Below, piece by piece: positions 14,349-26,800 of a stretch of 64,000 bases of DNA (its first letter is position 1; each line of letters starts with the position of its first letter). A program made the translations under genes and the position numbers. The stretch lies in contig NEEC01000015.1 of NCBI GenBank assembly GCA_002189035.1, forward strand, positions 434,001 through 498,000. Reading direction: 5' to 3'. This DNA is from Utricularia gibba. Its lineage: Eukaryota > Streptophyta > Magnoliopsida > Lamiales > Lentibulariaceae. Below the pieces are notes generated by a model. The model had not been told where the DNA came from and made no database searches. It saw nothing but the letters and a program-made list of their open reading frames with translations.

Positions 14349-14976
14349 TTTCCTTCGATAATTTTACCAGCAATGCTACTGAGCAATCTAAAATCCTAAA
14401 ATGACCAATAAAAAAACACAATTACCGACAGATTCGAGGTCAATACCCACCATTTAGATCACCGATACATTAGTCAAAATGATAAAAACCAAACAGAGAT
14501 AGAAAAAGCTCAGATCTATAAAACCGATGAACGGATCACGATCTACGGAGTGTTGCTTGAACGGTAGAAGCACCGTGGTAAAATCTACTTACAACAGTTA
14601 AATACGCGAAAATCAAAGAGATTCAACGATGCCGACGATCGCAGAAACCGTCCGCGGCACTTTGTATACTCGTGAAATCCCTCGCTCGGTGTCGCGTTTC
14701 GCCCTCACCCCCGCAACGGTTTAGAAACCTTAACAGAACAAAGCGCTTCTTTCTCAGTCGGTCTTTGGATTCTTAAAATGTGAGGAAATATATTACAAAA
14801 TGTAATGAATATTTATTTTATTTTTTTATTATACAAAGTTTTTTTGCGGATTTTTTCACAGTCAGTTAAAAGGTTAAAACTCAAATTATTTTATAATGCG
14901 ATTTTAATTAAATTTATGAACGGTGTTCCACAAACGGACGAAAGAGCTACACGGCTGTTAGAAATTTCCGAGGAGA
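14349..14976. promoter_or_regulatory. Shared upstream region of delta-COP and cytochrome c
   Basis: The two genes are head-to-head with 628 bp between start codons. This segment must hold both 5' UTRs and both promoters. I see no coding potential in it. The assignment as promoter comes from position, not from a specific element. Confidence 0.6.
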
Positions 14977-16177
14977 ATGGCGTCCTTCGGCGAGGCACCG
15001 CCGGGAGATCTCAAGTCCGGCGAGAAGATCTTCAAGACCAAGTGCGCACAGTGCCACACTGTCGACAAAGGCGCGGGCCATAAACAAGGTGCGATTACTC
15101 TTTCTATCAGGTCGATTCTTTTGTCGGTTTCCGTGTTTTTTTTTACATCTTATTGTTTGTGTGTTCGTGTTAATTCTCATTTTTTACATCTGGATCGCGT
15201 TTTGGTTTACGGGTTTTCGATCAAACGACCAAAACTCCACTTAATTGATTGGGACTATGCTTTAATTTTTCATCTCATATTTTCTGGATGGTATTTTTTT
15301 GTATGGACTACCTTTTTGAGTAGTCTGTGGAACATATGGATTCAAAATTCAATTCTTATTATTTTGAGTTGCACTTCAATTTTTGCAAGTTTCATGCCTC
15401 GAAAATCTGCAGGTCCAAACTTGAATGGCCTTTTTGGGAGGCAATCTGGCACCACGCCAGGTTACTCTTACTCTGCTGCAAACAAGAACATGGCTGTGAT
15501 ATGGGAAGAGAAGGCACTCTACGACTACCTGCTTAATCCAAAGAAGGTAAACACATGAGGATTCGTATTCGAATCCATTGAATCAATATTTTGACATATA
15601 CATACCAACTCAAGCAAGCTAACTCATTTTGCATCACCTAAGTATATTAAGCTTCATCCTACATAGCGTTCAGTAGGACTTGCTCCTTCTTAGTTAGCCA
15701 ACCGTTAAACTAAATGCTTCACAGACAACAGCAATGTATTTGGTCTTTGTTTTCTTTTCTAGTCTGCTGTTATGTAATGCCAAAATATTGCCTTTTTGGG
15801 AATTAGCATGGATGACTGAATACACTAGCCCAAATTGAAGAGGTCTAAACCTGCCTTCCTACTTGCCTATGGACATGGGAGTCTTATGCCGTAAGGCGTG
15901 GTGCAGGCTACTTACTGAACTTGATCACAGATTTTCACCAAATTGGGTAGACTCTTTGGTAGAATCTGCATGAACTCCAAGTCAATTTTGGCATGTAAAA
16001 TCTGCTTTAGTTATCGCCGAATGTGCAAGTGGAGTAGCAAATTGTGCACCATTATCTGTAACGCTTGTTTTTGTGTAAATGCAGTACATTCCAGGTACTA
16101 AGATGGTGTTTCCCGGACTGAAGAAACCTCAAGAGCGTGCGGATTTGATCGCTTATCTCAAGAATGCCACTGCTTGA
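14977..16177 (+). CDS. CYTC: Cytochrome c, mitochondrial
   Basis: Soluble electron carrier of the mitochondrial intermembrane space, shuttling electrons from complex III to complex IV. Exons are 14977-15088, 15413-15546 and 16085-16177, with GT-AG introns of 324 and 538 bp; the join gives 112 residues, normal for plants. The haem-attachment motif CAQCH is at residues 23-27, and the axial methionine lies in [10 protein letters not shown] in the last exon. The extended plant N-terminus [10 protein letters not shown] is present. The frame is intact. Confidence 0.97.
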
Positions 16178-17339
16178 AGCTTCCATGATCTTCCCACATC
16201 GAATAAGTACATCCATTTTCAACAGGATACGGCATTTTCATTGAAATGATTCAGACTTGAGTGCCAGTTTCTTAATCGTTGAATCAATTGTGTACTGCTG
16301 TTAGTTTCAATAAGTCCAAGGAAACCTGTTTGTGTGTGGATTATAGATGATCATCAACATGATCACACGTTACTTCCATCATGTTCTTTTTGAACGCAAA
16401 TATTTTGATGAAACCAAATAAAAATCGGATTTTTATGCATGTCATCTGTTGCAAAGATTGGACTTTTTAGTGCCCCTCAATCATTCACCACGAGGGACCG
16501 TTCGCATTTGTTGACTTGAAAGCAGAGCAACATCTCATTTTGTGATGATCCCAGATTTCGTTTGGTGGTCACAGTGAAGTACGGTTGACGGCACTTGACT
16601 TTTTATGGTATCAATAACTTGGTCTCGACCATAGATTCCGATATTTAAGTCCCTGGATTTGATGTTGGCGCTTTTTCCGCAAATAATTGGCAATTGCTGT
16701 CAGAAGGTAAACCGTATCAATTTCAAATGCGACGTGGGCGGTGGGAGGGGAGCCCGTTACTGTTAGTGGTCAAGTTTTCGGGGAAGTTTCGTAAGGGATT
16801 TTAGGGAGGGATAAGGAGGAAGAAAGTAATACCTTATTGGCTTCAGTGGCTTTGTATTTATTCTTTGCCTTTTCCTGCTGGTAAAGCGTCGTTATCGTTT
16901 CTGGGTTCTTCTCAAAAGTGGGTGTCTTGGAAGACGGAATCATTTTTCTGGTCGTGTACGGAGCATCAAAATATCTGGGACTTTTTCGGGCTCCTCGTTT
17001 TCATGTCCTCGAGAGATGAAGGCTGATAATACCGTAACTACTTCCTGCTCTGTCTCTCGATATACACGATCCCATGTTGTCTTTTCAGCTTTACTGATGT
17101 CTTCTTTTGTCTGCTATGAGACAAGTCCAAGTTTTTCTGGTTTTGGGTTCGCGATAATTTACTGATTCCCCCTGAAAAACTTGTCTTTACTCTTTGATGA
17201 TTCGGAAAATTCTCTTTATGAACTCGAACAAGAGGAGCACAGGGAATGTTGCTGATTCCTTTAGCTGGGAACTTTGTTTGGCCTAAAAAAAAAAATCATA
17301 TTCCGTTGTTAATGCATTTAATGATGTTTTCTTCTGCAC
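16178..17339 (+). other. Cytochrome c 3' UTR and DUF707 upstream region
   Basis: The left part holds the cytochrome c 3' UTR. The right part is probably the promoter, 5' UTR and perhaps a first exon or intron of the DUF707 gene. A possible ATG near 17016 opens a short frame, but I could not connect it to the conserved exons. Confidence 0.5.
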
Positions 17340-19674
17340 ATGGTTTACCTCTTCCAGTTTCAGGTTGCTCACTGGTCGGATCATAAAAGCAGATCATGTC
17401 TGTGTACCATTTTTGCCACCGTCAGTTTGATTTGTGGTGTTCTCTTTGCTGGTGGTGCATGGTTCAGGGCAAACACTAATCTCACCTCTGATATTTTCAA
17501 GGCAAACACTCGGATATTTTCTTTATTTGAATATTACATTTGGTATGTAAAAGCAGCAAGACAATTGAATAGATTCTTGCTGCTTCTTGATGGCCTCAAT
17601 CTCCTTTTTTTTTTTGTCATACTTTTTGACATTAATCCATGTGTAAAATATAGCTGTCACCTGAAATTGGAATGAAGACAATTCAACAACCTACGGATTC
17701 CAGCAAATGCAAGGTGTAACTCTCCATTGCCAAAATGAACTTTCACTCTGATGTTTCCTTACTTTCATTTTCTGAATGCTTTGAGTTTCTATTCAGGAGA
17801 AGTGCAGGCCCATTGGCTCTGAACCTTTGCCTGAAGGAATTGTTGCTCGGACATCTGATCTTGAAATGCATCCCCTGTGGGGAAACATTTCCAATGACGT
17901 ACAGGTACAGATAGTAAAATTTTGACCATGTTTCTTGGAATTATGACTCACATTGCATGTTTCTCTCAACTGGAAAAAGCTGAAAGCTTCTGTAGGACTC
18001 TTGGCAATTTCAGTTGGGATAAGCCAGAAGATTTTGGTTGATAAAATAGTAACAAAGGTACATGATCATCACCATTCCATCTCTTTAAGCACCAATTATG
18101 ACCAGTAGGCCAATCTGGTGGCAGTTTCTAGGACACAATTTTGCTGTGATGCTTTTTCACTACGATGGAATAGTGGATCAATGGCATGATTTACAATGGA
18201 GTTCGCAAGTCATTCATGTTTCCGCAATGAACCAAACAAAATGGTTAGTTATGCTCTTACATCTCTTTTATTGGAGGATGATGAAACAATCTGCTGTTTT
18301 TTCAACTGGTGTCCTCCTCTTGTGTGTTTGAAATTTAATGCAACAGGTGGTTTGCCAAGCGGTTTCTACATCCCAACATTGTTGCTGATTATGACTATAT
18401 TTTCTTATGGGATGAAGACCTTGGAGTCGAAAACTTCGATCCAGGACGGTATGAATTGCATTGTTATGCATATGCTTTTTCATCAACAGTGAACTTGAAC
18501 CAAGAGTGTCCTTCATCTTTTCAGGTATTTGTCCATTGTTAAGGAGGAAGGCCTAGAAATATCACAACCAGCTCTTGATCCTCTCAAGTCCGAGGTTCAT
18601 AACCCCATCACTGTAAGAAGGTCACGGTCCAAGGTCCACAGGTTAGAACATCACATGCTCCTTCTTCTCCCAGTTTTCAGAAAACTAAGAAAATGAGGTA
18701 TTTCTTGATGGAATTTTGGAATTCACAAGTTACAAACACTTCTGTCGATATGAATAGGCGTTACTACAAGTACAAAGGTGGTGCAAAGTGTTACGCCAAC
18801 AGCACAGCTCCTCCCTGCGTTGGGTGAGCAACCAGACCTGCTTATACTGAAACTGATGAGTTCCTCTTCACCTAGACATACTGAAGTTCTTGATTCTGCA
18901 CAGTTGGGTGGAAATGATGGCTCCCGTATTCTCCAGAGCATCATGGCGATGCGTTTGGCACATGATCCAGGTATCCTAAGCTGCAAGTTTTCCAGCACAT
19001 CTTGAGAAAACTGATGATGACATGATCCTTGTAGAATGATCTGGTCCATGCTTGGGGTCTGGATACCCTGCTTGGCTATTGCTCTCAGGCAAGTCATCTG
19101 GTCGTAGTTTAGTGTCCCTTTTCATCTACTATCTGGAAATGCATTGCGTCTACAGGGCGATCGGACTGCGAAAGTTGGCGTTGTCGACGAGCAATACATA
19201 GTTCACTTGGGCCTTCCCACCCTTGGTGGCACCTCTGGTTCTGATAAAAACAAGGTGAAAATGAAGCTCATCTCCTAACCTGCTCCGGCTCTTGGTTCAT
19301 CATTTCTTTGGTATGCAGCTTGTGCAGCCGTCTAGCAACTCTACGAACCCCTTCTCCGAATCGCCCTCGCCGGTTTGTGCAATTATCTGCTTCCTCTTGA
19401 GATGAAGCTGTGAGTCACATCGCAGAATTGAATGAATTGGGAATACGTGCAGGTGGCTGAGGCTGTGGAGTACGGAAGCGGCAACAGATCAGCTGTATGC
19501 TCATGCTTTGATCAGAGCATTGTGTTTGTGTGCGTCTGTGTTCTGTGATTTGCTCCTCCTGCTTTCCAGGTTCGGCGAAGATCTTACGACGAAATGATCG
19601 TTTTCCGACGGAGGTGGAAGCAGGCGGTTGATCAGGACCGGTGCTGGAGGGATCCCTTTGCAAAGGAACACTAG
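17340..19674 (+). CDS. DUF707 membrane-anchored protein, 5' end uncertain
   Basis: Plant protein of the DUF707 family, sometimes labelled lysine-ketoglutarate-reductase trans-splicing related; its biochemical function is unknown. Exons I can join: 17797-17904, 17980-18057, 18125-18243, 18347-18448, 18525-18641, 18758-18823, 18904-18970, 19035-19088, 19156-19254, 19319-19372, 19453-19494 and 19570-19674. All phases agree. Conserved segments include CRPIGSEPLPEGIV, FAVMLFHYDGIVDQW, FLWDEDLGVENFDP, SIVKEEGLEISQPALDP and WVEMMAPVFSRASWRCVW. The first part, from an ATG at 17340, contains a membrane span (CLCTIFATVSLICGVLFAGG), fitting a type II Golgi-like topology. How it joins to 17797 is unclear: a GC donor at 17504 and a small exon ending at 17716 are possible. 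The intron at 19089-19155 has a GC donor. Confidence 0.82.
19089..19155 (+). other. GC-AG intron in the DUF707 gene
   Basis: The donor reads CAG|GCAAGT, the classic GC donor consensus, and the acceptor is TACAG. Removing it joins GYCSQ to GDRTAKVGVVD in frame, as in relatives. Confidence 0.85.
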
Positions 19675-20157
19675 ACAGATGATGCCTCCTGCTGCTCTCT
19701 CCTGTGGCTCTTTATACACAGAAATGGAAGAAGAGTTTGTATATATATATATATATGCGTTAAGTGAGTGGGTTGTGCGTGAAATATAAAGGGCAAATTC
19801 GTCATTACACCACGAAAGATATTTTCTAAATTTTACTTTTTTTTATAATTTAACAAAAAGAGGAATTTACGGGTATTCAGAAATATGACAGCACTACATG
19901 ACAGATCTGATCACCCTCAACGTATTTCTTTTAATACTTCAAAAGAGCTGTGATAAATACATGTGCTTTTTTTTTTTTTATTTGAAAATCTTCAAAATCT
20001 ACTACAAGTTGTGATAAAGATCAAGCAATGGATGCTTGCTTTTCAGTGACTGATGAGCAAAGAATGCACATACCACAGCTAATTTAAACCCGTGCTTCAA
20101 ATTAAAAAGAGTTAACACAGAAACAAACGTGTACGGAGGCAAGTATATTGAATGCAG
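19675..20157. other. Convergent 3' region with (AT)8
   Basis: This holds the 3' ends of the DUF707 gene (+) and RPT5 (-). An (AT)8 repeat is at 19741-19756. No gene is seen. Confidence 0.65.
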
Positions 20158-22905
20158 TTAGGCATAGTAATTCAGGCTTGCTTTCTTCTTGGCTTGTACT
20201 TGTATGATGCCTTCGTTGAAATCTTCATGGTTCACCTGGGGAGATTAAACACAAAAGGTTAGGTTTTTGAACAGCCTGTCTGTGTGTGTGTGTTTTGCAG
20301 GAAAAGAGAGAGACCTCTGTGGCGTCACGTCGAAGTGCCAACATGCCAGCTTCTACACAAACAGCTTTAAGTTGGGCACCATTGAAGTCATCTGTTGAGC
20401 GAGCAAGCTCCTCAAAGTTGACATCAGGATGAACATTCATCTTCCGAGAGTGGATCTAGGGTTGAAAAGTAAAAGGGAAAACAAAGGTAATTCTAGATGC
20501 CTTCAAGATGAAAAGTCAAGGATTTGGAGATAAGGGAAGTAGCCCGATTGAAGCATCAAGGCATCACTAAATACTCCATCTTACCTGCAAAATGCGAGCC
20601 CTGGCTTCCTCAGTGGGATGGGGGAATTCGATTTTACGATCCAGACGGCCAGATCGCATTAAGGCAGGGTCTAAGATATCAGCACGATTAGTAGCTGCTA
20701 TCACCTGAAGTATTTAGCAAAAATCCCAAAAGAGCAAAATCAAACGACATATTTACTACACGGATTAACAAAAAACTGAATTTGACACTGCTAGGTATCA
20801 GTAAGCCTGTACAATAAATACACCGAAAACAGAGATAGAGGAGCAAATAAGAACCTTTATAGTTTCATCGCTGCTGAAACCATCAAGTTGATTAAGCAAT
20901 TCCAACATGGTTCTTTGCACCTCCCTGTCACCACTAACTTCACTGCAAGTATCAGAAAATTGTGAATCAAATAAGAATAAAGAGGAATTGCCATCAACAG
21001 ATGAGTCCTAAGTGACTACATCAGAAGCTTGTAAACATTTGAAACCAACAATAGGAATCATGGATGTAGGAGGCAGTTACCTATCAAAACGTTTGGTACC
21101 AATGGCGTCAATCTCATCAATGAAGATGATGCATGGAGATTTCTCTTTGGCGAGTTGAAATGCATCACGGACAAGTTTGGCTCCATCTCCAATGAACATC
21201 TACGAATTATTATGAAATTTGAGTAACCACAGAAAAATGATAAGCATAAATAAACCATTTTTCCTTGGCCTAAAGAACAAGAAGAAATCAATATAACAAT
21301 ACGTTGGATTTGCAAGACACCCAAAAGAAAAACTTCAGAGTAGGTCTCCTAGAGAATTGAATTATCCTGCATTAGTGTATGATGGGATATGCTTGCAGCG
21401 AATATATCAGGAGATGGTTAGGTACAGCCTAACAGTAAAACAAAGTATGATACGATGTCATCTATACCTGAACAAGTTGAGGACCAGCCAATTTCAGAAA
21501 GGTTGCATTAGTTTGTGCAGCACAGGCACGCGCCATAAGAGTCTTCCCTGTTCCTGGAGGACCATACAAGAGAACGCCTTTTGGTGGGCGAATTCCAAGT
21601 TTCTGAAATCTTTCCTTGTGCGTCATTGGCAAAACAATTGCCTCGACTAACTCTTGAATCTGCGATGGGATAATAAAAAATGTATACAAAAGCCTTATAC
21701 TGCATCTAATAAATCTGTTGAAACAAGACAAACATGCCTGTTTCTCCAGGCCTCCAATATCATTGTAGTCTTCAGTTGGTTTCTCATCAACCTCCATGGC
21801 CTTTACACGAGAGTCATACTCAGATGGGAGCGTGTCTAATATGAGATAACTGTCCTTATTCACCCCAACAAGATCACCCGGCTTCAACTTATCAGGGTCA
21901 ACCAGGCCAACAACCGGAAGGAAAATTGTCTACAAATGCAGTATAAAGAGTTCACAACACTATAAAAGAGAACCTTCAAATAAGAAGCAAAAAGTACCTA
22001 AATCCTTAAAAAAACGATTTCATTATGATATATCAAACAAGAAAACCTAATCAAAGAGAAATATTACACACCTGACGTGTGCTTGTTTTGAGCACTACAC
22101 ATTTACCCTTCCTTTGTGAGTCAAGGTCAATGTTTGCACCATCCTCTTCAGCCTCTTCCTCAGGGTTCATTTCAAGTATCTGATGAAAGAATATAGACAA
22201 ATATACTGGTATGAGGAAGTGCTTCTCTTGGTAAAATAACGATTTCACACACACAAAACTACCAGAACATAAGGTGAGCATGCATTGGCTAAAGTCCAGC
22301 ATCATCATGTGAACCTCAAGTAGCATTTAACCAAAAAATGTTTTATCGGAGGAAAAACCATCTAAATGAGGATCGTAAATCTACGCATCAAGAAATCAAT
22401 ACAACTACAGACTAAAACTTATGTTCGACCACCCAGTTTAAACTTAAGAGACTAAAATTAAGGCTTCCATCGAACCCTAATGTTCTTCACAGGTCCGAAA
22501 AAACAGCACTTTAAGAAACCGTAAGATAAAAAAAAAAAAAGAAATGCACTATTCAAATATGGGTACCTCAACAATATTGCCAACCAAGTAAGGCAGCTGC
22601 TTGTTCAGCTTGATTTTTTCTTGGTTCTCTTTCGTCTTCTCCTTGAACGACTCAAGCTCCAGGTTCGTACGCTGCAGCTCTTCCTACAAGACAAAGAGAA
22701 TAAAAAAAGATTCAATTATCAGTTGAAAAAAAACATAAAATCGACCAAAACCCTCCCCCAAGATCAGCAAAATTTTAGACGGGCATGGGACCTTCAGAAT
22801 TCGAATTTCATTATCAAGAAGGCGAGAGGCCCGCTGAATGTCCTCAGTCGTCATTGACGAAAGCTGATCATCCTCAAAGTTGTCTTCTGCCATCGGCGTC
22901 GCCAT
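20158..22905 (-). CDS. RPT5: 26S proteasome regulatory ATPase RPT5 (subunit 6A)
   Basis: One of the six AAA+ ATPases of the 19S base, which unfolds ubiquitinated substrates and opens the 20S gate. Exons on the minus strand: 22905-22792, 22683-22567, 22179-22072, 21929-21738, 21659-21468, 21199-21081, 20942-20855, 20704-20585, 20455-20315 and 20235-20158, summing to 422 residues with no frame problem. It has an N-terminal coiled coil, an OB-fold region with [13 protein letters not shown], then the AAA domain with Walker A GPPGTGKT, Walker [11 protein letters not shown] and [13 protein letters not shown]. The C-terminus ends NYYA, an HbYX-type tail that docks into the 20S ring. The intron after the fourth exon starts with GC instead of GT. 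The upstream region carries two site II elements. Confidence 0.96.
21660..21737 (-). other. GC-AG intron in RPT5
   Basis: Reading the minus strand, the donor is CAG|GCATGT and the acceptor CGCAG. It separates the conserved GGLEKQ from [11 protein letters not shown], so the GC donor is required by the protein. Confidence 0.85.
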
Positions 22906-23802
22906 TTTCAGCCGCTCCTAGTGTCAGATTGTGCAGGAAGGGGAGATCTCAACACCGCACAGCAGATTCGTGGAAGGAAACTGCCCCTTCTTCCTCCCTT
23001 GTTCCTCAAGCAAGCTTTATATGGGCCTTAACAAAATGAGCCACAGCACAATTAAGGCCCAATAAGTTTATTTCCTTTATAATAATTATAATAAAATTTG
23101 GCAAATTCAATCCATAAATTTTGAATTGAACCTTTTTTATATTATTTTTAATCAGATTGAATCCATTTTAAAAAAAATTACAATATATCAAGTTAATTAT
23201 TTAAATTTAAAAAAATATAATTTTTTTATAAAAATTATTGAATCGAATCTAGAGAGTTATAGATTCACATTAAATGACCAAACTTCCAATTCCATCCCAC
23301 ATTTTAGAAGCAATACTGTAACGACGCCGTTTTGTGGCTAATGATATTGAAGACCGAAAAATATATATAAATATACAATATTTCATATTTTCGATATTGA
23401 AATAAAAAAGACAAGAAAAATGTTTCACATTGTTGGAAGAACCAAGGCAGCTGAGAAATACAAAAATGGGTGGAAGGAAGCAGCTGCTGTCATCTGCTGT
23501 GCTTTGTGGCTCTTCCTGCTTTCCCACATTCTCCAAAACATGAAATCTGGCTGCACTTGCTCTTCTCCCCCTGCAGTTGTGCACTTAAAAAGGATTCCAA
23601 AGGACCCAACCCGGGTTGCATTTCAGAGTGCGCTAATTCCTTACCTTGACTCGCGGATGAGCTCTCCTTCTGTTCCAGCAGAATAGTCGACCGCAACCAG
23701 GTGCCTTTGCTGATCCTGATTCATATTCCCTGCAGACACGATGTTCTCTCAATGGCATGCATCAGGTATTTGCTTGTTTGTGTGGAAAAGAGAGAATGAT
23801 GC
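22906..23802. other. RPT5 promoter and STICHEL-like 3' region
   Basis: Next to RPT5 this is its 5' UTR and promoter, followed by a very AT-rich segment (23080-23420) without coding signal. The rest should be the 3' UTR of the STICHEL-like gene. Confidence 0.6.
23022..23061. promoter_or_regulatory. Pair of site II elements upstream of RPT5
   Basis: TGGGCC at 23022-23027 and its reverse GGCCCA at 23056-23061 lie about 115-155 bp upstream of the RPT5 start. TGGGCY (site II) boxes are bound by TCP factors and are common in plant housekeeping promoters. The assignment is by motif and position only. Confidence 0.6.
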
Positions 23803-26800
23803 TTACATGCTGTCCAAGCTGAGACTGCTCATAAAGCCGCCGTTGAGCGGGCGGCATTTGCTTCTATGGAGTTTCTGCTCCTTTTGGTTCATCATGGCTT
23901 TGATCTCTTGATTCAACTCATCTTCCCATTTCGGGAGGGGGCATCTGAGCTCACTGAATCTGCTCCATTTGTGGATGGATACTCATTGTCCTGAGGCAAG
24001 ACCTGGTTCCGTTCAGGCCTGACACGGGCTGGTGTGCTCTTCCCCGTTGCCTGCATTTCCATTCTCTGGTCATGGATGATGGACTCGATTCGCTCATCTG
24101 GAAGGCTGGGCTTGCTATTCTGTGGAGTGGCCATCCGGGAATCCCCTGAAAACGGACCCCGGTTCTCCACTGGATTGAAACATCTACCACCGGATGCTCT
24201 TGATGGTTCCAGGACAAGAGATTCAGGCAAGAGGATGATCTTAACCTCCACATGTTGCTGCAGAACGGCTTCCAAAGAATTTGTGATACTGCTGATGAAA
24301 CCTTCAGCTCTGGTTCTGATGTTCCGGTCAGAAAATGCGATATGCACGAGAAGACCACCTGCATGATAATAAGAAAATGTGCGTGAAACCATCAAGGCAA
24401 AAAGTTCTTAAAGATTTTTAAGATAAGAAAAAGCATAGAGATTAGAAGTTGTGAATGAGTGTTTTACCTTTGATGTCAGATATGGACACAAGCCTTCCAT
24501 TTGCATAAAGAAGTTGTCTCAGTGTATTTGAACGGCACTTTTCAATGCAGCAATTCCAAATGTTATTCAACATCTTCGAGTCCATGCATTTGAAGGCCAG
24601 TCTTCCATCTGCCGGAGCAGTTGTTTCTTCAACACTATCGGTAGCCTTAGTTGAACCATCTTTGCCGGCGAAATCCCGGGGAGCTGATGCCGGTTGTGGA
24701 GAAGCTGAATTTCCAGTGATCAAATGAGCATCAGATTTTCTGCTCAAAGGGGTAACTTGTCCTAGCGTACAGCTCTGGTCCTCTCTGATCACCTTTGAGC
24801 TCGGCCTTCGACTGCTCCCTGAATGGCTTAGGTCTGATGCAGACAGAGAACCCAAATGCAAAAGGGTCGCCTTGAACCAAGTTGAGCGCTCAGCTGAACC
24901 TCTGAGATGCTTTTCCGCATCACAGAGAATGGCTAATGCCTGCTTCAGCCTGGCTACTTCTCGTTCTGTCACTGAAACAAATCCAAAACAGCTTAGATGG
25001 GACTGCAGTACTTGCTTAAATGCAGACAGTTAGGCCACTTACAGCTTCGCCTATTTGAGAAAGAATCAAACTTTCCTCCCACACCAGCATGAGTCCCAGC
25101 AATCATGTCTACAATAAGGGTTGCCATCTGAGACATGAGAACGATCGGATCGACGCCCAAGTCCAGCAACTCACGAGCTCGGATCACGGTTTCTGTGGTG
25201 TTAGATGACATTGCAAGCTCTAGCAGTTCCAGTAGCTTTTCATCAGAGACACCACCCATCTGCATGATATGGCCAGCCACATAGTATGTAAGCATACCAG
25301 GAGACATCATTTAATCTAATGCAGGGATGATATCAGAAGAGAGGAAATACTCACAAGATCATTGACTAAGGATATGGTGATTCTCTTTCCCAACAAACTC
25401 AACTGATCTAGCATGGTTTCGGCATCACGAAGAGAACCATCTGCATTGGAAGCAATCAGCTCAAGCGCATCTGACTCTATGTCCAAGCTCTCACTGGTAG
25501 AAATCTTCATTAGACGAGCAATTATTTCACCAGTAGCAATTCTGCTGAAAAGATGCCTTTGACACCGGGAAAGTATGGTGTGTGGTATGCTCTCAGCATC
25601 TGTTGTAATGAAAATGAAAACAATATGGGGCAACGGTTTCTCAAGAAGCCGAAGAAATGACAGCCATGCCTTTGAAGGCAACAAATGGCATTCCTCAATA
25701 ACAAAAACCTTGAAATCTTTCAAAGCTGATGGATGGGTGCTCAAGAGACTTTTCAGGTGATTCTTCATGCAGCTGATTTCCTTTCGGTTGCATCCATCAA
25801 CTTCTAACAGGCAGCTGCTCTTACCAGATATGAAGTTATTGCATGCCTTGCAAACCCCACAAGGCTTTGCCTCTTCAATGGCAAGGCAATTTAGTGCAGC
25901 AGCAAATATTCTTGCTGTTGAAGATTTTCCAGTTCCACGAGGGCCATGGAAAAGATAAACTGGGGCGATTCTTCTTCTTGAAATCGCAGTCCTCAGAGAA
26001 TGAACAACTATATTCTGCCCAACGAGTTCATCGAAAAGAATAGGTCTGTATTTATGGCTCAGGGTTCTTGTACCTTCATCATTTTCATCATCTGGTTGAT
26101 CACAAAGAGCAAGTGGTTCAGACCCTTGTCGATTTCCACAAGCTGAAGGCAATCTTCTTCCATCCAACTGGCTCATTGCCTCCAGATGAAGCTCTCCAAG
26201 ACTCATCAAGCTTTCGTTGTCACTACTCCCACTATCCGATGATGCCACTCGATGCCTGTTGTCACCATTAGAAAGAAGCGGGACAAGACTTTGAACTAAT
26301 CCTCGAGAATTAAGTCTCCTGTTTGCAGAACTTAAAGATGAACAGTTATGCTGCTTTAGGCAGATAATGCTGCTTCCTTTCCTTTTCAAGATGTCAGACA
26401 GGGATGGTGAGCAGCAGCTCCCATACCCTGTTCTTGACTTCGGAGTTGACCTCTTCGACCAGCAGCAAGAAATCCCACATCCCTGTCGCTCTGGAAAATC
26501 CCATTGATCATCTACCTCATCATCAGCATCATTCAGAGATGCTGTTCCTGTATCCCACAACTCGATGCTAGGATTTGGAACTGCATTTTTGTGGTATGAG
26601 CTTGTGGAAAGCGCAGGGGTACTTAAAGAAGCGGAATCATCATCTTTCCCACGGCCCTTTATAAGCTTCACCGATGAATGTTTCCAGCCAGCATTCTTGA
26701 AACCAGCAAGAAATGGTGAAGATGCAGACTCCCTTTTCACATCTTCGAAGTTATCACAGTCCTCCTCACTCTCCCCCATTTGACAGACCAAATTCACAAA

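Noticed and set aside
23080-23420. AT-rich block considered as a MITE or other transposon
   Set aside because: I could not see terminal inverted repeats with a target-site duplication; AT-richness alone is ordinary for plant spacers.
24034-24366. Plus-strand frame over the STICHEL-like last exon
   Set aside because: Antisense shadow of a well-supported exon.
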